DNA of 64,000 nt from Conus ventricosus (lineage: Eukaryota > Mollusca > Gastropoda > Neogastropoda > Conidae): the NCBI GenBank assembly GCA_018398815.1, contig CM031610.1, forward strand, positions 28,750,710 through 28,814,709. The letters are read 5' to 3'. The position numbers and the translations under genes were made by a program. This document shows positions 22,301 to 33,531 of the stretch, in pieces. Positions within the stretch are counted from its first letter, which is position 1; each line of letters starts with the position of its first letter. The notes beneath the pieces were generated by a model. It saw only the letters and a program-made list of their open reading frames with translations. It was not told the origin of the DNA and ran no database searches.

Positions 22301-22586
22301 CATTGTGTTTTTTCAAACGATATGATACGTTTATACGTAACAGACTGACTGATTATTATAGGATTAAACCAGTTTGTTTTGGTAGAATGGGATCAAGTCT
22401 CACGGTGTTGTAACCTGGAATAGATACGTCTGCATCAGATATATTCTTCGATAAACGTGATTCGGCACAACAAAATATGTGAAACTGTCGGCCAGAGTTA
22501 TATATAATGGACGATAACTGATCTAATTTGTTGAGAACATGGTTGATATTTAAAAACCCTACTCGGAGGCCGTCCCTATAGGCCAC
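19350..22586 (-). mobile_element. CR1/Jockey-type LINE, 5'-limited
   Basis: Endonuclease, linker, reverse transcriptase and C-terminal motifs occur in the right order on the minus strand. The 3' end is a (TTCG)n simple tail at 19350-19372 preceded by ACCCTGGTAAAATAAAATTT. The 5' end cannot be placed exactly; the GA-rich stretch at 22645-22790 may be a 5' UTR or a separate repeat. I did not find a target duplication. Confidence 0.8.
19790..22586 (-). pseudogene. LINE ORF2: endonuclease and reverse transcriptase, broken
   Basis: Pieces in several frames are collinear. An endonuclease start (VGFLNINHVLNKLDQL, then CCAESRL) begins at 22586, an endonuclease end (CGCSDHLPV) lies near 21950, and a linker with Lys-rich helices at 21690-21391. 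A reverse transcriptase core at 21002-20562 has NQSGFRETIHCHTAL and the catalytic FADDT. The C-terminal end MYRIMNGFAPLY..SGGALWNSLPN..FKSAYKAFL stops at 19790. F-A-D-D-T and the G-G-A-L-W-N-S-L-P block are typical of CR1/Jockey-type LINEs. Frameshifts and stops make it inactive. Confidence 0.8.
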
Positions 22587-22829
22587 GCATTCACCGTGGG
22601 CATTACGACTGAGTGGTTATCACAGCTAAATGATACAGGTTCCAGCTGAGAGAGAGATGAGGAGTAGAGGAGGAGAGAGAGAGGTGAAGAGAGAGAGAGA
22701 GAGGAGAGAGTGATGGAGTGTTGAGTCGTGGTGGAGATCGAGAGAAGTAGACGTAGATAGTAGAGAGAAGCAGGAGAGAGGTGAGTGGTCGACTGTGTGG
22801 TATCTTGTGAAGCTGTGGGCAAACATATA

Positions 22830-23237
22830 TTTAGATCCTGTGATGTAAGTCTGCCGATGCTGCTGTTTGCAACTGAATGATGGAATATCTTGAAGCTGCG
22901 GGCAACATATGATTCAATACCTTGGTGGCATTGCTGGATTCATACTGTGACGACAGATGTGACTTCTTTAGACTTCTTCGCTTCACATCTTGGAAGTGGC
23001 AGATTGTGGATTACATAATCGTCGTGGACGACACAAGATGTTTGCGTTCTTTAACTTCTCTCGCTTTGCTAATTCGATCTGTGGATAAGGAGAATAGCAA
23101 CACATTCATATTTATACTCTGAACAAGAAAGTTTGCGTTCTTTACTTCTTCCTTTGCTAATTCTTAAATTCTTCCTCTCATATTCTATCGTGGAAGAGAA
23201 AATGTAACGCAGTTTATGTTTCACTCGTTATTTGTCC

Positions 23238-23286
<49 letters not shown>

Positions 23287-23292
23287 CTGTGT

Positions 23293-23336
<44 letters not shown>

Positions 23337-23418
23337 TGTGTGTGTGTGATGAGTGAGTGTGCATGTGTGCGTGTGAGAGAGAGAAGAGTGGTGTGTGTGT
23401 GTGTGTGTGTGTGTTGTG

Positions 23419-23449
<31 letters not shown>

Positions 23450-25186
23450 TGTGTGTGTGCGTGTGCGCGCATATGAGTGTGCAAGACTTGATCTCTGACT
23501 TTGAAAAATACCAGAGAAATACCTTCTTCATTAACTCCTCCTGTTGAATCAAAAATAATTATTAACTTATTGTACATTTTGTAAATTTGGTTTTAAAACT
23601 TCCTTTCCAATCTAGAGTAAACTACTGCTTATGTGCTTCCACTCCATGTGTTTAGCATCCCTATTTTACACTGAAGCTTTCAAAATGCCTTAAATGTCAT
23701 TTTACAACTGAAGTAAGTTTTTAGAAATACTTACTCGTCCAAGCAAGCGCCTATCCTACTTGGTGTAGATATGCTCTTGAAATAAGAATATCGAAGCACA
23801 CATACAGCAGAAGGGCGCTAAATCCTATCCCTCATTATTCCCTTCATCTCTGCTGATCTCCATCCCCATCCCCATCCCCCACCCCAAGGCATACACCACA
23901 TCCATTTGTGAATTGTCTTTCATCTCTGCACCTTCATTAACACAAACCCATAGGTGGGAAATAGTGCTACAGTTTAGTCAGGTAAATCTGTCTTTAAAAA
24001 AGTGACTGGAGAGGGAAAACTGTTTTTTCTCAGTAGATGTTTGATAAGGACGGCAGGAGGGGTAGAGAAGGAGGTTTTGTTTTGTTTTTCTAAGAACAAG
24101 GTTACCATGCCAAATGTTCTGATTTGTCTCCCAATGTACATCTGAAACTCTGGAGCAAATTCAGTTCTAGGCTACCCTTTAGATGCATCATGTGCTTGGC
24201 CTATTAAACATACACAGCATGCCTGGATTACTTCTACTTCAATAAAGGGAATAAAAGCAACCATGCCTAAAATATTGAGATATTCCGATAGATTCAGTCC
24301 CTGCTCTCCATTACAAATTATTGGCATTCCTCTCTTCCCTTCTCTGGGAATGGGGGACAAACCAAAATCAGAGCATTCGTTTGTGTTTGTGCAAATGGCT
24401 TGAAACCAATGGATCAGAAACTGTGCACCAGCCGAAAATGCCAGACATCAAAATTGATGTATTACTTGCATCAAATATATCAAGGCACTGAATCAAGCTG
24501 GTTTGCATGTGCAACATTTTGGACAACAGCAACCCAAATTCTGAATGACAAATGAAAGTTATTAACTCTCTGTTACAGTCACTTTCTTTACATTACCCCC
24601 ATTACATATTGTTTCTTGAGTTACTGTCATGTTTACTGTGGAACAATTTTCACAGTCATTTCATGCTCTCAGTTATAGTCACTCTCTTTATTACATTACA
24701 TTACATTGCATTACATTACACTATATTACAGCAGCTGAAGATGATTGAAAGGTGCCAGATACTGACAACATCAAAGGCAAGAAAGAGACCTAAGTTTTTG
24801 GAGACCAAGTAAAACTTTCAGACCAATTGAAGGCAAAATGTCACCCGGACTTGGTGTTATAAAAAGAAAAGAGTTCTGAACATCAGAAAGAAACACTAAA
24901 TGATATAAAGCACAAGGAGCGTCGATACTACCCTTTGACAATATCAATATAAATAAATAAATACAAACAAGACAAATATAGAATCAAGATTTTCTGAAGC
25001 AGTCAAGGAAACATGTGTCCATGTCAAGAAAAGGAAGGACACTAAAGATAACATCCCACAAATGGATGTGACTCAGGTCTTCTGTGAAGATCAGCCAAAG
25101 AGACTGATCGAATACTGACGGCATATTGAGAAACAGGATTTAACGCAGTTCTGTAATTTTTGTTCGGTAATTTTTGTTCGGACATC
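22830..25186. other. RBM28 intron, repeats only
   Basis: It contains a duplicated block (about 22990-23200, with gtttgcgttctttaacttct and a second diverged copy), a long GT microsatellite (23239-23470), an ATTAC-rich patch (24688-24728) and otherwise plain A/T-rich sequence. No exon was recognised. Confidence 0.5.
23239..23470. repeat. (GT)n microsatellite, compound
   Basis: Several GT runs are separated by short interruptions (TGATGAGTGAG, GAGAGAGA). Confidence 0.95.
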
Positions 25187-25455
25187 TTAACCCAATGCCT
25201 ACCAGATCGACCGAGATCGACCGCGAGATTTCATCTTTCTGAATACCGATCGACCGAGATCGACCGCTGAATACTCGGTCAACGACTTTCGCTTTCACCA
25301 TCGCATATCCCAGAATGCAATTGCGACAGAAGAGTCTTCCGGTACTTCCGTTTCTGGACGCCATTTTGGTTTTTGTTGCATGAGTTTTGGGGGAGTAGTT
25401 TCACTGCTGTGAATTTTCAAAGTTCGGCTTTTTTTCGCGAAGATTTTCTGGGAAA

Positions 25456-26022
25456 ATGGCGGATCAAGTAACTATGCAACTCGCAGAATTCATTTTCTGA
25501 AGTGATATTGATGAAGAGAGCGTATTTGCGGGCTACACTCTTGAAGAAGATTTGAAGCAAGACGATTCGGACGTCAATCTTGACCTAGTTATGAATAAAG
25601 ATCGACTGCTGACTGATTTTGAGGCCGGAATCAATAATGATTCAGGCGATGATAATGACGGCGTCGAATAACCCATTGCTGCTGGGCCCAGACCCCCAAA
25701 AAAAGAAAATTCGAAAAACAAAACTTGCTAGAGATTCTTTAATTCTTGACTGGAGTGGTTGGCTACAAGAAGTGAAGCCCCCCAAAAGTTTCCCTTGTTT
25801 TGATAGCCAGGAAACCGGGTCAGTCAGTGGGTGTGTCCCACGATTTGCCTGTAGGAGCAATCACCTTTAGCCTTTTGATTTCAGAAGAATTTTGGCAGAC
25901 TTTTAACGAGAAACAAATTTATTTGCTGCACAAAAGCAAGCAGAAAAGGATGAACATAAACTCTGGCCTGAAATAAAAACTGCCTGTTTATCAAAAAGCA
26001 AAGAGGAGCCGGACAAGAGGTA
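25456..26022 (+). pseudogene. piggyBac transposase N-terminal fragment
   Basis: ATG at 25456 starts MADQVTMQLAEFIF, then a stop, then an acidic stretch (DIDEES, DSDVNLDLVMNKDR, NNDSGDDND). After frameshifts a segment reads EEFWQTFNEKTNLFAAQKQA, which resembles the start of the piggyBac catalytic domain (D-E-x-W-x3-V-x-E-T-N). The catalytic Asp residues lie further on and are not present. Confidence 0.6.
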
Positions 26023-26036
26023 CATCATCACCACAG

Positions 26037-26081
26037 TGTGTGTGTGTGTGTGTGTGTGTTGGGGGGAAGGGGGGGGGGGGT
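26037..26081. repeat. GT tract followed by G run
   Basis: (GT)12 then a G-rich run lie inside PB1, where the transposase similarity ends. Confidence 0.85.
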
Positions 26082-26682
26082 GCTCAGTGCACTTGTGCAA
26101 AAGCACATTTTTGTTGAATTCCATCACAATCTAAAGCCCAGTATTCAGTAATCTGTTCTTGTTATTTTTTCCCCTCAGTAGTTGAAGACAAATCTTCTTG
26201 TATGTGATGCCTTCAGTTTAACAGTCTGTTCGTTTGTTTGTTTTTTCCTCGTGTACCAGTTCACTATATGTGGGGGGAAATGGCTGTTTTGGATGGAGTG
26301 ATGTCTTTGAATTTTTTTCATTACCTTTACAGAATAGATAAGTTAAAAACAAATTTTCTATTGAGGTTTCTTTATGGCAAGTGTGTATGTGTTGCGGAGT
26401 TACCTCTCTTGGCATGGTATTCTCATAGTCATATAGCACAAAGTCATGCGGTAGGCAGAGGGTTAATCATTAAGGCCAGATCCATTCTACATAAGAACAA
26501 GGTATTTGTATGGACAGCTACGAGATAAATAAACTGATGACATTAATCAACCGAAACAACAAAGAACAAAAACAACAATGAACATATCATTATTAGTTCA
26601 TGACAAACATCTCAGAATTGTCAGCTGTACTTTTTAGTCTTACAAGTGAGACGCATTCAGACAATGTTTGAGATGAACTTGC

Positions 26683-26747
26683 CTTCATTCGTTTCTTCAT
26701 GTCCTCCTGTGATACCCCAGCTGCAGCTTGTGTTCCGGCACGTATCA
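26683..26747 (-). CDS. RBM28: RBM28 exon with GC-AG donor
   Basis: 65 bp encode (L)IRAGTQAAAGVSQEDMKKRM, completing the codon begun by the exon at 31166 and aligning with the RBM28 segment after L-A-R-E-G. The acceptor is ATGGGCAG. The donor is ATGAAG/GCAAGT, a textbook GC donor. Confidence 0.85.
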
Positions 26748-27870
26748 CTGCCCATCATCATATCCATCCCACAGCATCAACACCACATCGTATTCACAAT
26801 CAACACTCACATTTGACAATTATCATTACAACATAAGACGTAACGTAACGGTCATCTCTTCAAGGAGTCCTGTTTCATATCTAGCCTTGGGATTAAAAAA
26901 AAAGAAGAGAGAGAGAGAGACAGGGAGAGAGAGACAGACAGAGAGAGAGAGAGAAAGAGCGAGAGAGAATGTCATATTTGCCATGTGGATCATCTCCCTT
27001 TTCTTAAAAATCAATATTTACAGGGAAAAAATGTATCCACACACACACACACACACACACAGAGAAAAGGGCATTAGCAAAACTTAGAAGTTCAAATCTC
27101 AACCTCTCAGGATACAACAATTTATCAAGCTGAACAATACTTCTGAATGGATCCTGAGATGTTATCTATTAAAAAGCAAAACAAACAACAACAGCAACAA
27201 AACAAACAAACGAAAAAGCTAGTGCCAACATACTGCATTTTCACCCACAACTCATTGGCCTTTTTTCTTGAGCCACTAACAGGGCACAATCCTCGGGCCC
27301 AGGTTAGCATCATACAAGGACCTTCAAGGCAAACTAGGTGCTCATGACATGACAGTCACACTCTGGACTTCTCTATGCACATCCTCTCCATTCTTTCATT
27401 TCTACTGATCATCATGTTGTGTGCTTTCCGTTTTCAGCTCGGTTGGTATAGATGTCTACCAACTGTGTGTGCACGCTGTGTCGCTTTGGTCAGTGAAAGG
27501 TTGGCTGGACCATTTGAATAGGAGTTACAGGTCCATCTGCCTTCCTTTTTTTTTTTTTCGTTTTTGTAAGTAGATAACATTCAGGTCATCACTGACAGTG
27601 TGTGATCTCCAGTCTTCCGGGTTTAAGAGTTCTGTACTTTCAGACAGATGTTTAGTCTGTAGTCAGAATCTTCGGTCTGGCAATTTATTCTGGGAGACTA
27701 GATTTCTCTAAGTATGTAAAACAGGACTTGCGCTGGTTTGTTGCAGTTGCAGAATCAAAGCTGTTCGATATGCTGTGCACTGACAGTCGAGCAGGAGACT
27801 TTGATCTGGAGAGACTTTGATCTGGAGAGACTTTGATCTGGAGACTTTGATCTGTGCTCGTGTTCCGTGG
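26748..27870. other. RBM28 intron, repeats only
   Basis: GA tract (26899-26970), CA tract (27038-27060), CAA-rich patch (27178-27215), T run (27548-27560) and a four-fold 18-bp repeat agactttgatctggag (27798-27853). Confidence 0.5.
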
Positions 27871-27962
27871 TTAGGTAAGGTAATGTTGCTTCCAGCCAAG
27901 CCAACCGCAAAGGGCCACATCAGGGCTGACGCCGAGTTGAAGTCAACTCACAAGTCATTAAG
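27871..27962 (-). mobile_element. orphan 3' tail of I/Nimb-like LINE
   Basis: On the minus strand GATGTGGCCCTTTGCGGTTG is followed by gaagcaacattaccttacc, the same tail as in the complete LINE at 55.95 kb and the fragment at 4.54 kb. Its end has CCTTA repeats rather than ATCTT, so it is an older or different subfamily. Confidence 0.6.
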
Positions 27963-28059
27963 AAAAAAAAAGAAGAAAAAAAACTAATTCACACAACCCT
28001 TTAAAATTCACCTCCTAACTCATGTTCTGAAGCCAGGAGAGACTTACATTTCAGTCCAA

Positions 28060-28610
28060 CGGTCTGACAGGCAAGGTGAAGGGCCTGTAACTTACAGTTT
28101 GTGTCTGCGTGTGAGGCACCGAGTCCACTGCGGACCAGTAATTTGTTACAGATTTTCCAGTGGTGGACTGGACATTGTATCGTGTGGTGATGATGCGGTC
28201 TTGGCGGCTGGCTGGGGTCTGGTTTCAGATGTCTGCTGGGACTGGGTAAAATTCATGGATAGCCTGATAAGGAAATGAAAGTTTCCTTTCAGTTCCTATC
28301 TTATGAGAAAATACTGCCAATGCTTCAAGTGTGGATGTCTCCAGGTTGTCTTAGGAGGGTTCTCTGCCAGAAAAGAGTACAGTGATGCTCAGTCCCTTCT
28401 CTGCGCAGATCTCTCAGATCCCTCAGACCATCCTCCTGGCTGCCATTACAGTGTCCAAGTGCACTGGCAAAGGATTCCCTACAATACATCAGTCTCTGCC
28501 TCTCTGCCTGCCTGGGCACTGAAGTCGCCGGCCCATAATGAGGACCTTGTCTGTGCTCTTAACTTCCACAAAGAAAGCTCTCAACCCTGTGTAAAACGCT
28601 TCTGTGGCAG
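28060..28610 (-). mobile_element. RTE-like LINE endonuclease fragment
   Basis: Minus-strand pieces in shifting frames read VLIMG(D)FSA-like near 28530 (seen as KVLIMGRRLQCPG) and KTTWRHPHLKH near 28330. Both are hallmarks of the APE endonuclease of RTE-type LINEs (I-M-G-D-F-N-A and T-T-W-x-H-P-x-S-K-H). It is strongly decayed. Confidence 0.5.
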
Positions 28611-28909
28611 GGTGAGTTCGCAGGGTGGGACAAATCCACTGATAAGAGTGAGGGCCTGGCTGTAACATAATGAAAACTGGAGAGACACAGGACAGTCGGA
28701 GCATCTGACTTGAAAGTTCTGTAGTTTACTTGCAATGGAACTTTTAATCATAAAGCCATGCTTGGAAGTCTGCAATTTTTACTATTCACTATACAGAAAG
28801 CAATCTGTTCAATCAAGAACATTGATCTGCATATTAAACTTGCTGAAGTCAGCAATGTCAATACCAAGCTAGGCTAGTTCCTTCGCAATAAGAACTGACA
28901 ATCTCTGAG

Positions 28910-30318
28910 CAGGGTTCCCAGGGACTTGAGCTTATGCCAAGTAAGGACCTTGTAAGTACCTATAAGGACCATTTTCTAAATTAGTAAGGACCTCTACATT
29001 AACATTAGCAGCATATATATTACAAAACGTACTTGTATATCTCTTCATGGAAATGCACCAAACACAGCATACACCCAACACAACTTGGCTGCTGTACTGC
29101 AGAATCCAATCACACTGAAAACTGTTTGTTCCCTTGTTCAGTCTTCAGTAAGAACAATGTCTTCAGTCTCTTGTCTTCCACTTCAATCCACTCTTTTCAC
29201 ACCTAAAACTAAAACCAGCTGATACTTTAACCTAACAGTCATAGCTGATACTTGAATGTCAATCTTTCACAACAGAAGAGATAAGTAAAAAAAAAAAATG
29301 ACACTGAGAATGAGAAACAAAAACAAAAACAAAACTGTTATTAGTGGTCATAGGCACTTTCAGATCCTGAATATATGTCGGAGAGAAAAAAAAGAGCACA
29401 CACACACACATACACTGGCCTTAATCAGCATTTTTTCCATTCTTTTTCAACCCTTATGATGTCCTGTTGAACTCTCTCTGCTTCATTTTTTCTGTCCTTA
29501 GCTAACAAACGCAGAGTGTTGGATCGTTCAATCCAGACTGAAACTTCTCTGCTCCTGAGACTGGAAGCTTAGACGGTCAGCCTCTTCAAGTAGATGACGT
29601 GCCTCATCACTGGTGCATTTATGTTTCTTCCTCAGGTTGACCAGTTCTTCTCCTAACCTCTTTCTCTTCTCTTTTTCCACAGCTGCCTCCTCCTCTTGCC
29701 TCTGTTCAGCAAGGTATCTGTCATATCGTCCCCAGGCTCCTGATGCTGAGACAAGGAGTTTTTTTGTCAATGACAACTCCCTCCACACCTCCCATATTAT
29801 GAATATGGTCTAGCACAACCCTACATGCCATCGACGCCAAATGCAGTGATCTTTCGCACACAGAACATCGAGCATAATGTTTGTTTCGGCGATCCTTCAG
29901 CAACCAGTCCTTGTACTGCTTTTGTTTTTACCCAAAGATCCTGAAATGCACTTTCCTGGCATTTCGATTGCCTTGAGCAAAGACTGGAAAATGATGGATG
30001 TAAGTATCGAGTCTTCCCGCAAAACGAGACCATGCAAAACTAGAACGAGACCTTGAGAAAAATCAAAACTTCCAAGCTGAAAGTTGTCTGCTAGGCTAGG
30101 GCCATTTGTCAGAACCCATTGGCGAGCAGATTTCAGAGTAAGTACCGCTTGCTTCCGAGATTTTCCAAACAGCATTTTGCCATCGACAATTTTGTTGGCT
30201 GTCATAAGGACTTGTAAGGACCTTGGCTTGATGCTAATATAAGCACTTGTAAGGCCTTACTTGAGGTGTTTCAAAATGTAAGGACCTGTAAGGACCGGTA
30301 AGGACCCTGGGAACCCTG
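28910..30318 (-). mobile_element. hAT-like element E4 (6-bp TSD)
   Basis: Terminal inverted repeats CAGGGTTCCCAGGG (28910-28923, 30305-30318) are perfect over 14 bp and flanked by TCTGAG at 28904-28909 and 30319-30324. The subterminal zones on both sides are built of TAAGGACC motifs (28951-29000 and 30205-30305). It encodes a finger and coiled-coil protein rather than a transposase. Confidence 0.85.
29425..30205 (-). pseudogene. E4 zinc-finger and coiled-coil protein, frameshifted
   Basis: Reading down the minus strand from 30205, MTANKIVDGKMLFGKSRKQA leads into FQDLWVKTKAVQ. After a shift comes WLLKDRRNKHYARCSVC, 16 residues and HIHNMGG. The expected final His of the finger is a Gly, so the finger is broken. 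A later segment has KRKRLGEELVNLRKKHKC, DEARHLLEEADRLS, then (after another shift) RSNTLRLLAKDRKNEAERVQ and a TGA at 29425. The second half is a heptad-like charged coiled coil. No transposase motif follows before the element ends. Confidence 0.5.
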
Positions 30319-30324
30319 TCTGAG

Positions 30325-31165
30325 GTGTCACTGTCATTTAAATCTTGCCTGGCACTCTACTGTTACCATGTCCATTTTCTTCTTTTTCCCTTCTTTCTTG
30401 GTGAGATGCTCCTTGATCATAGCTCATCAACCAGTCTGCCACCTTCTCCATCACTACTAAACTTTCATTCCCACCTGCACTGCCAAGGTTTTGCATGAAG
30501 ATTACTGTGCACCAATCAAACCCACTTGAATCACAGAGGGCTCTTCACTGTGGCTTACAGGGCTGTGACAGCTGTGGCAACGACAAGACTGTTCCTTTCA
30601 CATCAGTTTCCTCCTGCTGGCTTCTGGTTCAAAACCTGTCGCTGGCAGCATGGGGCCGGTTACACAAGCTGGGCCACCGTTGTTGAACAAGCTAACATGA
30701 CCTTGACCCCGGCCTTCACATGCTGAGTCTGTCCAGCATGGCTCAGCACCTTGTGGGTTTGAAACTGGACTTTGCCTTCTCCTAAACAGCCTGCCCGACA
30801 GGCTCCATCTTTCCGGATCTGGAACCGGAGTTGTCCTCCAAAGCTGTAAGCCCAACCTGCCCACCTAGCAATGCAATGTCGACATAACCCCTCATGTAGT
30901 TTGGCCAATCAGCTTCTTCCTGCTGGAAAGATGGACAGGAGAGAGTATCTCAGAGCCTTGTTCATCTCCTAAATCTCTCACATGCAGGCTTCAAGCGCCA
31001 AACAATGGGTAAATGACGATTTACCCTACAATATAATGCAATACATTACAAAAAAACACACAACACAATAGAGTACAATACAATCAAACACACTGTGACA
31101 CATAAAATACTGCACAATACTGCGCAGCATAACAAAACACATTACACTCCACGACCAAGTCTTAC
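30325..31165. other. RBM28 intron, no exon recognised
   Basis: It holds a G/C-richer patch at 30540-30900 that may be an old interspersed repeat, and an ACAAT/ACACA-rich stretch at 31030-31140. The exons at 31166 and 26683 share a split codon, so no exon is needed between them. Confidence 0.5.
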
Positions 31166-31298
31166 AGCCTTCTCTAGCAAGGAAGAGATTCCGACTGTCT
31201 TTCTTCTCTTTGACTTCTGCTTTCTGGTTCTGTGCCTGTGTACGGCTCACAGCTTGCGCCACAACCAACCGTCTCCCTCCAACCACTATGGCTCCATC
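31166..31298 (-). CDS. RBM28: RBM28 exon, end of RRM3 and linker
   Basis: 133 bp in phase 0 encode DGAIVVGGRRLVVAQAVSRT, a KAEVKEKKD stretch and SRNLFLAREG plus one base. It aligns with the last strand of RRM3 and the N-L-Y-L-A-R-E-G linker of RBM28. The acceptor is TTGTGTGCAG and the donor GGCT/GTAAGA. Confidence 0.9.
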
Positions 31299-32020
31299 CT
31301 GCACACAACACTGTGCTATTGAAAATATACGACACAAATGACAAAAAAATGCATGACAGAAAAATGATAAACATTAAAGGTATGGTGATGATGACGACAA
31401 TGATTTTCCTTCATAAGTTACTTACCTAACCCTTTCCAACATACGGTTACATGACACTCATCAAAATAATATTCATGCTGTTCCTATTTGAACAAACTTT
31501 TTTATCGCAAACCTAGATCTTCTAACAACGCAATCACCAGGCCATCTTGTCCATCCTTGACTTCATTCTTAATTGCGCAATCATTTAGTTCGTAATCAAA
31601 AATTGTTGAATTTAATAAATCTTGGCAATTCAATTCTTCAAGAAAAGAAAATTTGTGGGGGGAAAAAACACACAGCAGGTATCAGGATACTCAGTGAGGA
31701 AATGGGACACAGAAATTCTCTGTCTACTTTAACACTGCTGTGGACAGTCTGACAGCAAAACTAGCCCTGATGCACATACTTTAAAACTAAGTAGTCATAA
31801 GGCATGATATAATGAATTTATCTGCACAATTTTGCACATGCACAAAATTACACCACATTTAACAGGTACACACATAAATCAACACAGTAACATCCTTTAT
31901 TCATGAATGTGAGAAAAATGTTGTCACACACACATACACAACTTCCACACACACACACACACACACACTAACAGTCACACACACACTTACAGTTACACAC
32001 ACACACACACACACACACAG

Positions 32021-32051
<31 letters not shown>

Positions 32052-32436
32052 TACACACACACAGAGTTACACACACACACACACACACACACACAAACCA
32101 TCACTTCATTTTCAGAAATCACCCCACCATTGCAGTAACAAACTGATAAAGGCATGAACACTGACAGGACGAAGACCAACCTGAAAACTTGAAATAAAGA
32201 CATGCAAGTTATGCGGCCACTGACATTTTGATGAAAACCTGATCAAACCAGACCTCATAAACTGTCAACTAAAAATCAAACAGCTCTCTGAATTGTTTAG
32301 GCTGTCATATACAGCTCTTTCCCTTAAAATAGCAGATGAAATTCGGAATTCATCACAACAAATCCTACAAGCGGTTTTAACAGGCAGGAATATTGTAAAT
32401 GTCTGCAGGTCACAGAACACATGGCGACAATCTCAC
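31299..32436. other. RBM28 intron with CA repeats
   Basis: A/T-rich intron; the compound CA microsatellite at 31921-32096 is its main structure. Confidence 0.55.
31921..32096. repeat. (CA)n minisatellite-like array with CAGTTA spacers
   Basis: CA runs are separated by regularly placed CAGTTACA/ACAGTCACA units, so the array has a higher-order structure of about 20-50 bp. Confidence 0.85.
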
Positions 32437-32510
32437 CTTGTCAGATCCCTGTGCTTTGGCCAGACACTGTTCTGCAGACTCTTTGTCCACAAACTGCACA
32501 AAGGCCGTCC
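32437..32510 (-). CDS. RBM28: RBM28 exon, RRM3 second half
   Basis: 74 bp encode (G)TAFVQFVDKESAEQCLAKAQ and GSDK, with the RNP1 core A-F-V-Q-F. It starts by completing a Gly codon split with the exon at 34369. The acceptor is TGTTGGTCAG and the donor AAG/GTGAGA. Confidence 0.9.
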
Positions 32511-33531
32511 CTGACCAACACACAATTTCACACAGATTAACGAATCGGAAAGATGAAACAACAAACTGACTGACACAGCTGATCACATTTCATTTAAAGT
32601 AGGGACCCACAGAAAAAGAGATCTGAAAAAAAAGGATCATTTCATGAATCTTTTTCCATTTTAGATTTTTTTTTTTTACCTGTGAGCATAAAGCAGTTGA
32701 GAGAACACAGAAGGTGGGACACCAGAAAAATAGTTAAAATATAAACTCCTATGATCCTTCGCACTGGTACAACATCTGTTTGTGTTTTTTCTCTCAACCA
32801 TTCCTTTTTATGTGCTGTCCAATTTACACTGTCCCTTCAGTGGAATCACTCCCAGGCTTCTCGTTCTGCCTCCCCAATACACATTCACATCCATACCACC
32901 TTGCAGTCCAGAAGGAACTATCACAACAGGTCATCCTGAGGCCACTCTACAGCAAAGACCCTGCATCAATGTTGCTGCTGCCACTTCCGCCGATGTTTTT
33001 GATCACAAATGTTATTATTCATACTGTTGTGCTGACTTTCAATAATAATCATCTGTAGCTCGCTGCTGGTCTGAACGGCATTGCTTGCCACCCAACCGCA
33101 CCCCCATCTTGTTAAAAAGTCTTGCTGATCATACATGAGTTGCTGGGAGCATATCTCTGGCACAATACAATGATCCTGTAGGTGGATCACTGCGTGATTA
33201 TATCCCTTTAACAGTACGACATTCCTGAAGAGTTTTACAAGAAACTGAACTTTTTTCCCCTTCAGAATTCAGCATCATCATACAGTTTATACACTACAGT
33301 TTCCTTTTCTTGCATGGAATTTGGCTCTTTCATGAAATACATTTCCTTTCAGAATAATGTATTCATCAAACTTCGGCAGAATAATTTCAAAATAATCATG
33401 ACGATTTTCTTCCTCTCCCAAACTTTTTGCTGGATGGGGACAAATAATTTTTTTTCAGCTCCTCTGCTAATGTGGCAGGGCTTACAGCAACATGATTTGA
33501 TCTGATTTGATTTCTTCCTTATCCAGTTTGC
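32511..33531. other. RBM28 intron, nothing recognised
   Basis: Unremarkable A/T-rich intron with poly-T runs, ending where the 8.1-kb duplication begins. Confidence 0.5.

Larger units (their letters stand above)
25187..26466 (+). mobile_element. piggyBac element PB1, internally deleted
   Basis: The element lies between two TTAA sites (25187-25190, 26463-26466). Left inner end CCCAATGCCTACC and right inner end, read inward, CCCTCTGCCTACC form inverted repeats of piggyBac type. The left subterminal zone has four GATCGACCG units (25204-25273). At 1280 bp it is too short for a complete transposase. It lies in an RBM28 intron on the opposite strand. Confidence 0.8.

Noticed and set aside
28303..28665. 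120-codon plus-strand ORF (Cys-rich start)
   Set aside because: The opposite strand carries motifs of an RTE-type endonuclease in the right order, so the ORF is its antisense shadow.
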